NCBI RefSeq assembly: GCF_001700965.1
Contig: NZ_CP016756.1
Coordinates: forward strand, 2,470,501 to 2,534,500
Source of the DNA: Stenotrophomonas nitritireducens
GTDB taxonomy: Bacteria; Pseudomonadota; Gammaproteobacteria; Xanthomonadales; Xanthomonadaceae
DNA length: 64,000 nt
Direction: 5' to 3'
The first letter of the stretch is position 1; every line of letters starts with the position of its first letter. Below the pieces are notes generated by a model. The model was not told the DNA's origin, made no database searches, and worked only from the letters and a program-made list of their open reading frames with translations. Both the position numbers and the translations under genes were made by a program. Below, piece by piece: positions 39,824-49,099 of the stretch.

Positions 39824-40060
39824 ATGTCCCGCGTATGCCAAGTTTCCGGCAAGCGAGTGCAGACGGGTAACAACGTCTCGCACGCCAACAACAAGACCCG
39901 TCGTCGTTTCCTGCCCAACCTGCACGAGCGCCGTTTCTGGGTTGCCAGCGAAAACCGCTGGATCAAGCTTCGTGTTTCCGCGCATGCACTGCGCACCATC
40001 GACAAGAACGGCATTGATTCCGTTCTGGCTGAGCTGCGTGCGCGCGGCGAAAAGGTCTGA
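39824..40060 (+). CDS. rpmB: 50S ribosomal protein L28
   Basis: A 78-residue ribosomal protein, complete: [20 protein letters not shown], then [20 protein letters not shown] and the C-terminal [20 protein letters not shown]. Only the first of the zinc-ribbon cysteines is kept, as in many proteobacterial L28 proteins. The ATG follows a GAGG ribosome-binding site. It is followed 13 bp later by rpmG, the usual gene pair, and is preceded by a long leader. Confidence 0.98.
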   Translation: MSRVCQVSGKRVQTGNNVSHANNKTRRRFLPNLHERRFWVASENRWIKLRVSAHALRTIDKNGIDSVLAELRARGEKV

Positions 40061-40073
40061 GGAGTAAACGATC

Positions 40074-40238
40074 ATGGCAGGTAAGCGCGATAAGGTCCGT
40101 ATGATTTCCTCGGCCGGCACTGGCCACTTCTACACGACCGACAAGAACAAGAAGAACACCCCGGGGAAGATGGAATTCCTCAAGTACGATCCGGTTGTTC
40201 GCAAGCACGTGATGTACAAGGAAGGCAAGATCAAGTAA
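40074..40238 (+). CDS. rpmG: 50S ribosomal protein L33
   Basis: A 54-residue ribosomal protein: [40 protein letters not shown], and [13 protein letters not shown]. It is the cysteine-free (zinc-independent) form of L33. A GAGGAG ribosome-binding site overlaps the rpmB stop region. A strong intrinsic terminator follows 34 bp downstream. Confidence 0.98.
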   Translation: MAGKRDKVRMISSAGTGHFYTTDKNKKNTPGKMEFLKYDPVVRKHVMYKEGKIK

Positions 40239-40272
40239 TCCTTCGGGGTTGTTTGAGCGCCGTTCCAAGCAG

Positions 40273-40300
40273 AACCCGCCGAAAGGCGGGTTTTGTGTTT
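40273..40300 (+). terminator. Terminator of rpmB-rpmG
   Basis: An 8-bp stem AACCCGCC / GGCGGGTT with a GAAA tetraloop, then TTGTGTTT. A classical intrinsic terminator. Confidence 0.9.
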
Positions 40301-40378
40301 CAGCGGCATGAAAAAAGTTCCCGCTCTGCCAGCATGAATACATGCATTGGCAGCATCAGGCAGGGGTACTGCATCGCC

Positions 40379-40384
40379 TACAAT
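40379..40384 (+). promoter_or_regulatory. Predicted -10 box of the FAD protein gene (leaderless)
   Basis: TACAAT ends 8 bases before the ATG at 40392. No ribosome-binding site is evident, and no good -35 is visible. Confidence 0.5.
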
Positions 40385-40391
40385 CGGGCGG

Positions 40392-41771
40392 ATGAGTGTT
40401 ATCGATACCCCTGCATTGTGTGATCTGGCCATCGTTGGTGGTGGCGCCGCCGGCGTGCTTGCCGCCATTGGCGTGCTGCGCGGCGCAAGCCGGTCGCTGC
40501 GCCTGGTGGTGATCGAGCCCAGGCTGCCGCTGGCGCGTGGCGTGGCCTATGCCACTCCCTGCGAGGAGCACGTACTGAACGTGCCGGCCGCCAAGATGAG
40601 TGGCTTTCCTGAACAACCCCAGGACTTCCTCGACTATCTGTGTGACACGCAGGCCTTTCCTGCGTTGTCGCGGGAGCAGCTGGCCTCGCAGTTCGTGCCG
40701 CGCCGCCATTACGCCGACTACCTGCGCCTGCGGCTGCAGCAGGCGCTGGATGCCAGTCCGGCGCAGCTGGAAATCCTCGCGGTGCGGGTGCAGGCGCTGC
40801 AGCCCAATGACGCCGGCGTACTGCTGACCCTGGATAACGGCAGCTCATTGCAGGCGGGGCAGGTGATTCTGGCGGTGGGCAACGCGCTGCGGCCGTTGCC
40901 GGCACGCGGCGCCGGCAGTCTGCCTGACAGCCTGCGGGTGGAAGCCTGGGATTACCCGGCGCTGGGCGGCATTGCCGACACGGCGGATGTGGCGATCATT
41001 GGCTCCGGCCTGAGCATGACCGACGCCGTGGCGACCCTGCAGGCCAACGGCCACCGCGGCCGCGTCCACGTCCTGTCGCGGCATGCACTGCTGCCCTTGC
41101 CGCATGCCAAGGGTGCGGCGGCCGACTACGATCCCGAGCCGCTGCTGGCGATGAATCTGCGTCAGCGGATGCACGCGCTGCGTGTCTATGCGGCCGAGGC
41201 GGCAGCCCGTGATATTCCCTGGCAGAGCGTGATGGAGCGGATCCGTCCGCTGGGGCAGCGGCTGTGGCAAACCCTGTCGTTCGACGACCAGCGCCGCTTT
41301 CTGCGCCATGTGGTGCGTTATTGGGATGTGCACCGGCACCGGATTGCCGCGCCTGTGCACGCACAGCTGCTGGGGTTGCAACAGGCCGGCCGTCTGCAGC
41401 TGCATCGCGGCCGGCTGGAAACCGCGGTCGCCGAAGGCGCCTGCGTCTGCCTGAGTGCACAGGACCGCCAGCGGCGGCCGCTGCAGCTGGAAGTGCAGTG
41501 CGTGGTCAACGCCACCGGCGTGGAAATGCGTGCGCAGGCCATGCGCAACCCGCTGCTGCAGCAGGTGCTGGGCAGCGGCGTGGGCCGGCCCGGGCCGCAC
41601 GGGATTGGTCTGGATACCGCGGCGGACGGCAGCTTGATCGATGCCGAAGGCCGGGTGGAATCACGCATCCGGGTGCTGGGCAGCCTGCGCATCGGCAATC
41701 TGTGGGAAAGCCTGGCCATTCCTGAATTGCGAGGGCAGGCCGCGGCCGCGGCAAAGCAGGCGCTGCGCTAG
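40392..41771 (+). CDS. FAD/NAD(P)-binding protein (COG4529 type)
   Basis: A 459-residue flavoprotein. The N-terminal dinucleotide motif is LAIVGGGAAGVLAAIGVLRG (about 13-32). It is followed by the family motif PLARGVAYATPCEEHVLNVP (about 45-64) with MSGFPEQPQDFLDYL, and a second Rossmann motif VAIIGSGLSMTDAVATL. This matches the NAD_binding_9 family, whose reactions are mostly unknown. The start at 40392 is preferred over one 45 bases upstream because it matches the family and follows a -10 box closely. It converges on the secreted-protein gene, 33 bp apart. Confidence 0.9.
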   Translation: MSVIDTPALCDLAIVGGGAAGVLAAIGVLRGASRSLRLVVIEPRLPLARGVAYATPCEEHVLNVPAAKMSGFPEQPQDFLDYLCDTQAFPALSREQLASQFVPRRHYADYLRLRLQQALDASPAQLEILAVRVQALQPNDAGVLLTLDNGSSLQAGQVILAVGNALRPLPARGAGSLPDSLRVEAWDYPALGGIADTADVAIIGSGLSMTDAVATLQANGHRGRVHVLSRHALLPLPHAKGAAADYDPEPLLAMNLRQRMHALRVYAAEAAARDIPWQSVMERIRPLGQRLWQTLSFDDQRRFLRHVVRYWDVHRHRIAAPVHAQLLGLQQAGRLQLHRGRLETAVAEGACVCLSAQDRQRRPLQLEVQCVVNATGVEMRAQAMRNPLLQQVLGSGVGRPGPHGIGLDTAADGSLIDAEGRVESRIRVLGSLRIGNLWESLAIPELRGQAAAAAKQALR

Positions 41772-41804
41772 GCAGTGGCAAGGAGGTTTGATTCCCTGCC
41801 TTGC

Positions 41805-42353
41805 TCAGGTGCTTTTGCCCCTAGTAGCCGGTGGCGTTCCACCGTTGCCTCCGGAGGGGCCGCCATTGTTGGGAGGCGAAGACCCGTTCTGGGACCTGTC
41901 CGAGGGTTCACGCTGCATGCGACTCACCGGGGGCAGGTTTCGGTTGACTAGGGCTAGGCGTCGGCCATCGGTATGCGCCCAATACCAGTTGCCGATGGGC
42001 ACCGTTTGGGTGGAAACCAAGGCAAAGTGCACGGTTTGTAGATACTCTGAGCCACTTGGCGTGGCAACAGTGGTCATATTGGCGACGAATTGACGGCTGC
42101 TGTCGCTATCGCCGGGAGCCGCGGTGTTGGTGGGGCCGCTAAAGAGTTCGTTGATGTTTGCCCGTAGCAACCGATCGATCTTTGGAGGCAAGCGCAAAGC
42201 GGGGTTTACGTCGGTCACCCGGCCTTGGGTGTTGAGTTTCACTAGTACCGGCAGCACGCGTTGGTGCGACGGGACTGGGTTGTCTGCTTGGGCGATACCC
42301 GCCAGCATCGCAAGCGCAATGCCTACCAGAGCCACACTCTTGTTCCTTGCCAT
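41805..42353 (-). CDS. Secreted hypothetical protein with Gly/Pro tail
   Basis: A 182-residue protein. The signal peptide is SVALVGIALAMLAGIAQA (cleavage about residue 23). The mature part has VLPVLVKLNTQGRVTDVNPA and LPPKIDRLLRANINELFSGP (about 36-75), resembling TonB C-terminal-like domains of xanthomonad secreted proteins, then HFALVSTQTVPIGNWYW. The last 35 residues are low-complexity Ser/Gly/Pro (PPNNGGPSGGNGGTPP). The function is unknown. The A/T content is a little higher than its neighbours. A related decayed stretch may lie at 39.3-39.6 kb. Confidence 0.82.
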   Translation of the reverse strand: MARNKSVALVGIALAMLAGIAQADNPVPSHQRVLPVLVKLNTQGRVTDVNPALRLPPKIDRLLRANINELFSGPTNTAAPGDSDSSRQFVANMTTVATPSGSEYLQTVHFALVSTQTVPIGNWYWAHTDGRRLALVNRNLPPVSRMQREPSDRSQNGSSPPNNGGPSGGNGGTPPATRGKST

Positions 42354-42541
42354 TTCACACTCCTCGGATAGTGAGAATTGCGCGTGCGTAAGAGAAAGCC
42401 GTAATTCCAGTTACGCCTGAGCATTGCGCTTGGCTGCCTGGATGTCAAATACGCAGTCTTGGGTACACCCCTGCCGGATTCTTTAGTGTTGCCGGTTCAC
42501 GGCGCGTAACCACACTACAGGAACCATTGCGCCGCATCCCG

Positions 42542-42547
42542 TAAAAT
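42542..42547 (+). promoter_or_regulatory. Predicted -10 box of uvrD (leaderless)
   Basis: TAAAAT ends 7 bases before the uvrD ATG. The intervening GGCGG does not resemble a usable ribosome-binding site at that spacing. No LexA-type box was recognised nearby. Confidence 0.55.
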
Positions 42548-42553
42548 GGCGGC

Positions 42554-44749
42554 ATGGATGTTTCCCACTTGCTCGACGGGCTGAACGCAGCCCAGCGCGA
42601 GGCCGTTTCCGCGCCTCTTGGTCACCACCTGATCCTTGCCGGCGCCGGTTCCGGCAAGACGCGTGTGCTTATCCATCGCATCGCCTGGCTCACCGAGGTC
42701 TGCGGTGTGCCTGCGCACGGCATTTTTGCTGTCACCTTCACCAACAAGGCGGCTGGCGAAATGCGCCACCGCATCGATCTGCAGCTGAGCCGCGGCAGTC
42801 GTGGCATGTGGATCGGTACCTTCCACGGCCTGGCCCACCGCCTGCTGCGCCTGCACTGGGCCGATGCCAAGCTGCCCGAGGCCTTCCAGGTGATGGATTC
42901 GGACGACCAGCTGCGCATGATCAAGCGCGTGGTGCAGCAGTTGGAACTGGACGACAGCAAGTACCCGCCCAAACAGGTGATGTGGTGGATCAACACGCAG
43001 AAAGATGAAGGCCGCCGTCCGCAGCACATCCAGCCCGAGCCGCATGACCAGTGGGGCGAAACCCTGCGCCAGGCCTACGCGGCCTACCAGGAGCGCTGCG
43101 ACCGTGCCGGTCTGGTCGACTTCGCCGAGCTGCTGCTGCGCGCGCACGAACTGCTGCGCGACAACCCGGCGTTGCTTGCCCATTACCGCGCCCGTTTCCG
43201 CGAGATCCTGGTGGACGAGTTCCAAGACACCAATGCCATCCAGTACGCCTTCGTACGCGTGCTGGCCGGTGACAGCGCGCATGTGTTCGTGGTCGGTGAC
43301 GATGACCAAGCCATCTATGGCTGGCGCGGTGCCAAGGTCGAGAACGTGCAGCGTTTCCTCAAGGATTTCCCGGGCGCGCAGACCATTCGTCTGGAACAGA
43401 ACTACCGCTCCACCGCCAATATTCTGGGCGCCGCTAATGCGGTGATCGCGCACAACCCGGACCGCATCGGCAAGGAGCTGTGGACCGACAGCGGTGACGG
43501 CGACCCGATCGATCTGTTTGCTGCCTACAACGAAATGGACGAGGCGCGTTATCTGGTTGAACGCGCGCGGCAGTGGGTGCGCGATGGTGGCAGCTACGGC
43601 GATGTCGCCGTGCTCTACCGCAGCAACGCACAGTCGCGTGCCTTCGAAGAAGCACTGCTCAGCGAGCAGGTGCCGTATCGCGTGTATGGCGGCATGCGCT
43701 TCTTCGAGCGAGCTGAAATCAAGGATGCCCTGGCCTATCTGCGGCTGATGACCAACCGCAACGACGATGCGGCTTTCGAGCGTGCGGTGAATACGCCGAC
43801 GCGCGGTATCGGTGAGCGCACGCTGGACGAAGTGCGGCGTATCGCCCGGCAGCAGGCGCTGCCGCTGTGGGAAGCGGCGATGCTGGCCACGCAGGGTACG
43901 GATCTGACCTCGCGTGCCAAGAATGCGCTGGCTGGCTTCATCAACCTGGTGCAGCAGATCACCGCAGAAACCGGTGAGATGGACCTGTCCGAACGCATCG
44001 ATCACGTGCTGTCGCGCTCGGCCTTGCGTGAGCATTGGGGCAAGGAAAGCCGCAACGCGCTGGATTCGGAATCGCGCACCGACAACCTCGACGAATTGAT
44101 CTCGGTGGCCTCGCGCTTCGTGCGCCGCGAAGACGATATCGAAGAAGGTGCCGAGGACATGAGCGAGCTGGTCGCCTTCCTGTCCTATGCCTCGCTGGAA
44201 GCGGGCGAAGGCCAAGCCCAGGCCGGCGAAGAGGGCGTGCAGTTGATGACGCTGCATTCGGCCAAGGGCCTGGAGTTTCCATTGGTGTTTCTGGCCGGCA
44301 TGGAAGAAGGCTTGTTCCCGAGCGCGCGTTCGCTGGAAGAAAGCGGACGGCTGGAAGAGGAGCGCCGGTTGGCCTATGTGGGCATCACCCGCGCGCGCCA
44401 GAAACTGGTGCTGGGCTACGCCGAATCGCGCCGCATCCATGGCCAGGACAACTACAGCCTGCCGTCACGCTTCCTGCGCGAGATCCCGCGCGAGCTGCTC
44501 AATGAAGTGCGCCCCAAGGTGCAGGTCTCGCGCCCGGCTTCGCTCGGTGCCAACCGGGTGATGGGCGGCCACGCCAATATCGAGGCGCCGCCGATCAAGC
44601 TCGGCGCGCTGGTCAATCACCCGAAGTTCGGCGAAGGCATGGTCACCGACTACGAGGGCAACGGCCAGCACGCGCGCGTGCAGGTCGAGTTTGCCGACGC
44701 CGGCAGCAAGTGGCTGGTGATGGCGTATGCGAATTTGACGGTGATTTGA
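42554..44749 (+). CDS. uvrD: DNA helicase II UvrD
   Basis: A 731-residue superfamily 1 helicase for nucleotide-excision and mismatch repair. It starts MDVSHLLDGLNAAQREAVSA. Motif I is LILAGAGSGKTRVLIHRIAW (about 25-44), motif Ia AVTFTNKAAGEM, motif II LVDEFQDTNAIQ (about 220), motif III VVGDDDQAIYGWRGA, motif IV RLEQNYRST, and motif V VQLMTLHSAKGLEFPLVFLA (about 560). The C-terminal Tudor-like tail ends KWLVMAYANLTVI. Length is normal (E. coli 720). It is a single gene with a leaderless-type promoter. Confidence 0.97.
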   Translation: MDVSHLLDGLNAAQREAVSAPLGHHLILAGAGSGKTRVLIHRIAWLTEVCGVPAHGIFAVTFTNKAAGEMRHRIDLQLSRGSRGMWIGTFHGLAHRLLRLHWADAKLPEAFQVMDSDDQLRMIKRVVQQLELDDSKYPPKQVMWWINTQKDEGRRPQHIQPEPHDQWGETLRQAYAAYQERCDRAGLVDFAELLLRAHELLRDNPALLAHYRARFREILVDEFQDTNAIQYAFVRVLAGDSAHVFVVGDDDQAIYGWRGAKVENVQRFLKDFPGAQTIRLEQNYRSTANILGAANAVIAHNPDRIGKELWTDSGDGDPIDLFAAYNEMDEARYLVERARQWVRDGGSYGDVAVLYRSNAQSRAFEEALLSEQVPYRVYGGMRFFERAEIKDALAYLRLMTNRNDDAAFERAVNTPTRGIGERTLDEVRRIARQQALPLWEAAMLATQGTDLTSRAKNALAGFINLVQQITAETGEMDLSERIDHVLSRSALREHWGKESRNALDSESRTDNLDELISVASRFVRREDDIEEGAEDMSELVAFLSYASLEAGEGQAQAGEEGVQLMTLHSAKGLEFPLVFLAGMEEGLFPSARSLEESGRLEEERRLAYVGITRARQKLVLGYAESRRIHGQDNYSLPSRFLREIPRELLNEVRPKVQVSRPASLGANRVMGGHANIEAPPIKLGALVNHPKFGEGMVTDYEGNGQHARVQVEFADAGSKWLVMAYANLTVI

Positions 44750-44800
44750 TGTTTGGTGAGTACCGGTGATGTGCCGGGACTCATGGTCTGCACCAAGGGC

Positions 44801-44823
44801 TGCCGAGCATGGCTCGGCACTAC
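44801..44823 (-). repeat. Single SMAG palindrome
   Basis: One SMAG with the GTAG header on the minus strand and arms TGCCGAGC/GCTCGGCA, between uvrD and the universal stress protein gene. Confidence 0.88.
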
Positions 44824-44950
44824 AGGGTAGGACCACACTGGGAGGTATGGGCCAGCCGTTGATCGGCCCGGTTTGATCTTGCGCAAGGCATGGGGGCAAC
44901 ATCGGGTGTGCAATGGTGTCCCCACCACCCTTCAACCAAGGAGAACTGCC

Positions 44951-45400
44951 ATGTACAAGCGCATCCTGATCGCCACCGATGGTTCCGAGCTTTCCGCCAA
45001 GGGGTTGGCCAAGGGCCTGGAACTGGCCGCCCAGCTGGGCGCGCACGCCGACATCGTCACCGTTTCCGAGCCGTGGGCGGTGGGCATGTACGACGCCATG
45101 GGCTGGAGTGCCGGCTATGAAGCCAGCCCGGAGTACAAGAAAGACCGTGAGGAAGCCGCGCAGAAGATCCTGCGCCCGGCGCTTGAAGCCGCACACGCGG
45201 CCAATGTGGCCGATGTACAGACCCACCACGTGCTTGACCGCTACGCCGCCGACGGCATCATCGATACGGCAAAGGCCTGCAACAGCGACCTGCTGGTGAT
45301 GACCTCGCACGGCCGCCGGGGCGTCACACGCGTCCTGCTGGGCAGCCAGACCGCCGAAGTGCTGGCCCGCAGCACGGTACCGGTGCTGGTGATCCGCTGA
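44951..45400 (+). CDS. Universal stress protein A family
   Basis: A 149-residue UspA-fold protein. It begins MYKRILIATDGSELSAKGLA. The ATP-binding signature is SHGRRGVTRVLLGSQTAEVL (about 118-137) and it ends in STVPVLVIR. It is therefore the nucleotide-binding subclass. The start at 44951 follows an AAGGAG ribosome-binding site; the in-frame extension upstream is not conserved-looking. Its role is in general stress survival; the partner is unknown. It converges on the DUF2782 gene, separated by a stem-loop repeat. Confidence 0.94.
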   Translation: MYKRILIATDGSELSAKGLAKGLELAAQLGAHADIVTVSEPWAVGMYDAMGWSAGYEASPEYKKDREEAAQKILRPALEAAHAANVADVQTHHVLDRYAADGIIDTAKACNSDLLVMTSHGRRGVTRVLLGSQTAEVLARSTVPVLVIR

Positions 45401-45407
45401 GGGCTTT

Positions 45408-45528
45408 TGCCCCCTCCCTTTTGCCGCAGGCAAAGGGGAGGGTTGGGGAGGGGTGCTTCTAGAGCAAAAGCCAAAAGCTCCCCTAATCCGCCCCTTCGGG
45501 GCACCTTCTCCCGCTTGCGGGAGAAGGG
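45408..45528. repeat. Two stem-loop repeats between convergent genes
   Basis: A CCCTCCCTTTTGCC/GGCAAAGGGGAGGG stem-loop (about 45411-45442) is joined by AGAGCAAAAGCCAAAAGC to a CCTTCTCCCGC/GCGGGAGAAGG stem-loop (45504-45527). This is the composite family again, in the 174-bp gap. It may serve as a bidirectional transcription end. Confidence 0.8.
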
Positions 45529-45574
45529 AGGTGTCAGGCTCCGCTTTGTCCACTGGCACTCGCCGGCAGTCAGA

Positions 45575-45856
45575 TCACCAGCTATACAGCTTCCAGTACA
45601 CCGGCTTGGTGCCGTCCTTGTCGCTGTCCATGCGGCCGTCGCCATCGCGGTCGTACATGTAGAACGGTGCGCCCCGTGACGGGGTCACCTTGACCATGCG
45701 CAGGGTGCCGCCGACGCGGTATTCCTCGATGGTGTCACCGTTGTCCATCGCCTTGCGGGTGACATCCGCACCTTTGACGTCGACCGGCGGAGCGCCGTCG
45801 CCCAGGGTGGCACAACCGGCCAGGGCCAACAGCGGGATCAACAGCAGGGATTTCAT
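45575..45856 (-). CDS. DUF2782-family lipoprotein
   Basis: A 93-residue lipoprotein. The signal and lipobox are MKSLLLIPLLALAGC (Cys15). The mature domain includes NGDTIEEYRVGGTLRMVKVT (about 38-57), PFYMYDRDGDGRMD and the C-terminal YWKLYSW. This matches DUF2782, often found beside polA in gammaproteobacteria, as it is here (divergent). The function is unknown. The start at 45856 was chosen because of the signal sequence and a GGAAG ribosome-binding site. Confidence 0.85.
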   Translation of the reverse strand: MKSLLLIPLLALAGCATLGDGAPPVDVKGADVTRKAMDNGDTIEEYRVGGTLRMVKVTPSRGAPFYMYDRDGDGRMDSDKDGTKPVYWKLYSW

Positions 45857-45920
45857 GGGTGCTTCCTTCGGTGGGAATGGTCCGATTATGCCTGTCCACA
45901 TGCAGCAGCGGCCCGCCGCG

Positions 45921-45926
45921 TAGAAT
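45921..45926 (+). promoter_or_regulatory. Predicted -10 box of polA (leaderless)
   Basis: TAGAAT ends 7 bases before the polA ATG. No ribosome-binding site is present. No convincing -35 is seen. Confidence 0.55.
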
Positions 45927-45932
45927 CAGCGC

Positions 45933-48701
45933 ATGAGCAGATTAGTCCTTATTGACGGTTCCAGTTACCTGTACCGCGCGTTCCACGCGCTCCCGCCACT
46001 GACCAACGCCAATGGCGAGCCCACCGGCGCGCTGTTTGGCGTGGTCAACATGCTGCGTTCCACGCTGAAGGAAAAGCCCGAGTACGTCGCCTTCGTGGTC
46101 GATGCGCCGGGCAAGACCTTCCGTGACGACATGTACGCCGAGTACAAGGCCAACCGCCCGCCCATGCCCGATGAGCTGCGCTCGCAGGTACAGCCGATGT
46201 GCGACATCGTGCAGGCGCTGGGCATCGACATCCTGCGCGTGGAAGGAGTGGAAGCCGATGACGTGATCGGCACGCTGGCGCTGGCCGCCGCTGCCGACGG
46301 GCTGGAAGTGACCATTTCCACCGGAGACAAGGATTTCGCCCAGCTGGTGCGCCCGGGCGTGGTGCTGGTCAATACCATGACCGGCAGCCGCACCGATTCG
46401 GACGCGGCGGTGATGGACAAGTTCGGCGTGCACGCCGGGCAGATCGTCGATTACCTGGCGCTGATGGGCGACACCGTCGACAACGTGCCGGGCGTGGAGA
46501 AGTGCGGTCCCAAGACCGCTGCCAAGTGGCTGGCCGAATACAACGACCTGGACGGCGTGATTGCCGCCGCATCGACCATGAAGGGCAAGATCGGCGAGAA
46601 CCTGCGCGCCGCGCTGCCGCGGCTGCCGTTGAACCGTGACCTGGTCACCATCCGCACCGACGTTCCGCTGCCGCAGGGCCCGCGTGACCTGCAGCTGCGC
46701 GAGCAGGACGTGGAAGCGCTGCGTGGCCTGTATGCACGTTACGGCTTCACCCAGGCCCTGCGTGAGCTGGGCGGGGTGGCCGCACCGGATGTAGCCAGCG
46801 ACACCACGCCCAGCCTGCGCGGCACCGCCGCCGGCTATGCCAAGGCTGCCGACAATGAGCCGGTTGTTGGCCTCGACCCGGCCATGGCGGTAAAGGGTGA
46901 ATACGAGACGGTATTCACCATCGAGCAATTGCAGGCCTGGGTACAGCGGCTGCAGGCCGCCGACGAGTTCGCCTTCGATACCGAAACCGATGCACTGGAT
47001 GCGATGCGTGCCAACCTGGTTGGTATCAGCCTGGCGGTGGAGCCGGGCAAGGGCGCCTATATTCCGGTCGGCCACACCTACCCGGGCGCGCCGGCCCAGC
47101 TGCCGATGCAGCAGGTACTGGATGCGCTGCGTCCGCTGTTGCAGGACGCCAGCAAGAAGAAGCTCGGCCAGCATGGCAAGTACGACATCCATGTGCTGCG
47201 CCGCCACGGCGTCGACGTGCAGGGCTATGCCGACGACACCATGCTGGAAAGCTTCGTGCTCAATTCCACCGCTACCCGCCACGACATGGATTCGCTGGCG
47301 CAGCGCTACCTGGGCTACACCACCACCAAGTTCGAGGAAGTGGCGGGCAAGGGCGCAAAGCAGATCTCCTTCGCCCAGGTCGGCATCGACGAAGCCGGTG
47401 CCTATGCGGCCGAAGACGCCGACATCACCCTGCGCCTGCACCGCGTGCTGGGCCCGCAGCTGGCGGCGGTGCCTTCGCTGGAAAGCGTGTACCGCGATAT
47501 CGAAATGCCGCTGGTGCCGGTACTCGCACGCATCGAGGCCAATGGCGTCAGCATCGACATGGCCGAGCTGAAGCGGCAGAGCAGCGATTTGTCCGCGCGC
47601 ATGCTGGCCGCACAGCAGAAGGCCACCGAGCTGGCGGGGCATACCTTCAACCTGGACTCGCCCAAGCAGCTGCAGGCAGTGCTGTTCGATGAACTGGGCT
47701 TGCCGGCGCTGGTGAAAACCCCCAAGGGCCAGCCCAGCACCAACGAAGAAGCGCTGGAAGCGATTGCCGAGCAGCACGAGCTGCCGCGCGTGATCCTGGA
47801 ATACCGTGGCCTGGCCAAGCTGCGCAGCACCTATACCGACAAGCTGCCGGAGATGGTCAACCCGGATACCGGCCGCGTGCACACCAGCTACCACCAGTCG
47901 GGTGCGGCAACCGGGCGGCTGTCCTCATCCGATCCCAACCTGCAGAACATCCCGATCCGCACCGACGATGGCCGCCGCATCCGCCAGGCGTTCGTGGCGC
48001 CGCCGGGGCGCAGGCTGATGGCCTGCGATTACTCGCAGATCGAGCTGCGCATCATGGCGCACCTGTCCGAGGACCCGGGCCTGGTGCGCGCGTTCGAGCA
48101 GGGCGCCGACGTGCACCGTGCCACCGCCGCCGAAGTGTTCGGCCGCGCGCTGGAGGACGTCACACCGAACGAGCGCCGTGCCGCCAAGGCGATCAACTTC
48201 GGCCTGATGTACGGCATGAGCGCCTTCGGCCTTGCCAAGAACCTGGGCATCGACCGCGGCCAGGCACAGGATTATGTAGCGCTGTATTTCAGCCGCTATC
48301 CGGCGGTGCGTGATTTCATGGAAAGAATGCGGGTGCAGGCGCGTGAGCAGGGTTATGTGGAAACCCTGTTTGGCCGCCGCCTGTATCTGAACGATATCCA
48401 CGCCCGCAACCAGGGCCTGCGCGCTGGTGCCGAACGCGCCGCGATCAACGCACCGATGCAGGGCACCGCAGCGGACATCATCAAGCGTGCGATGGTCAGC
48501 GTGGATGGTTGGCTGCAGGGGCACAGTGACAAGGCCAAGATGATCCTGCAGGTGCACGATGAACTGGTGTTCGAGGCGGATGCGGACTTCATCGACACGT
48601 TGCGTGGTGAAGTCGAGCAGCGGATGGCGTCGGCGGCGAGCCTGCGTGTGCCGCTCGTGGTTGACACCGGAATCGGGGAAAACTGGGATCAGGCGCATTG
48701 A
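45933..48701 (+). CDS. polA: DNA polymerase I
   Basis: A 922-residue enzyme with all three domains. The 5'-3' exonuclease (about 1-290) has LVLIDGSSYLYRAFHALPPL and VEGVEADDVIGTLA. The 3'-5' exonuclease (about 325-515) has intact FAFDTETDALD, so proofreading is predicted. The polymerase domain has SSDPNLQNIPIRTDDGR, motif A MACDYSQIELRIMAHLSED (about 692-710), motif B RRAAKAINFGLMYGMSAFG and motif C ILQVHDELVFEAD (about 872). It acts in Okazaki fragment maturation and repair. An sX13-like RNA follows it. Confidence 0.98.
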   Translation: MSRLVLIDGSSYLYRAFHALPPLTNANGEPTGALFGVVNMLRSTLKEKPEYVAFVVDAPGKTFRDDMYAEYKANRPPMPDELRSQVQPMCDIVQALGIDILRVEGVEADDVIGTLALAAAADGLEVTISTGDKDFAQLVRPGVVLVNTMTGSRTDSDAAVMDKFGVHAGQIVDYLALMGDTVDNVPGVEKCGPKTAAKWLAEYNDLDGVIAAASTMKGKIGENLRAALPRLPLNRDLVTIRTDVPLPQGPRDLQLREQDVEALRGLYARYGFTQALRELGGVAAPDVASDTTPSLRGTAAGYAKAADNEPVVGLDPAMAVKGEYETVFTIEQLQAWVQRLQAADEFAFDTETDALDAMRANLVGISLAVEPGKGAYIPVGHTYPGAPAQLPMQQVLDALRPLLQDASKKKLGQHGKYDIHVLRRHGVDVQGYADDTMLESFVLNSTATRHDMDSLAQRYLGYTTTKFEEVAGKGAKQISFAQVGIDEAGAYAAEDADITLRLHRVLGPQLAAVPSLESVYRDIEMPLVPVLARIEANGVSIDMAELKRQSSDLSARMLAAQQKATELAGHTFNLDSPKQLQAVLFDELGLPALVKTPKGQPSTNEEALEAIAEQHELPRVILEYRGLAKLRSTYTDKLPEMVNPDTGRVHTSYHQSGAATGRLSSSDPNLQNIPIRTDDGRRIRQAFVAPPGRRLMACDYSQIELRIMAHLSEDPGLVRAFEQGADVHRATAAEVFGRALEDVTPNERRAAKAINFGLMYGMSAFGLAKNLGIDRGQAQDYVALYFSRYPAVRDFMERMRVQAREQGYVETLFGRRLYLNDIHARNQGLRAGAERAAINAPMQGTAADIIKRAMVSVDGWLQGHSDKAKMILQVHDELVFEADADFIDTLRGEVEQRMASAASLRVPLVVDTGIGENWDQAH

Positions 48702-48870
48702 TTTTCCAGTTTCTTAACCAGAAAGTATTAGTTATTGAAACAATGCGTCGCGTTACATCGTATTTATAAAGTACGGGCACAGTTTGGCTTATGAATCTCT
48801 CCTTAATCTTTCTGGATGGAAGACGGAATCTTCACGAACCATCAAGGTTGAGGATGCTCATATAGCCCTC

Positions 48871-48995
48871 GACAGACGCAATGTCTGTCACGGATCTCTC
48901 CCATCCCCTGGAGCAGATCTCGGAGCGGGGATTCCTCCCCAAATGCCCGCTCCCCGGCCCCGTCGACCCCCCCCTGGTCGGCGGGGCTTCTTTTT
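48871..48995 (+). ncRNA. sX13: sX13-like small RNA
   Basis: Downstream of polA lies a run of four stem-loops: GACAGAC/GTCTGTC (48871-48889); GATCT-CTCC with loop CATCCCCT and GGAG-C-AGATC; GGAGCGGG/CCCGCTCC with a loop holding CCTCCCC (48922-48953); and a terminator stem GCCCCG/CGGGGC with a C-rich loop, ending in TTCTTTTT (48988-48995). C-rich single-stranded loops and the place after polA are features I recall for sX13 of Xanthomonas, a roughly 115-nt regulator that pairs with G-rich ribosome-binding sites. A -10-like TATAGC at 48861-48866 predicts the start near 48872. The exact 5' end is inferred. Confidence 0.82.
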
Positions 48996-49099
48996 GCGCG
49001 AATGAAAATGCCGCAGCGTCATTGTCGGGCCAGGTTTTCTCGCATCATCTTTATCCGTCGTGATTGACGATGGGCCGTTGCCAATGAGGGAGGGGCGTC

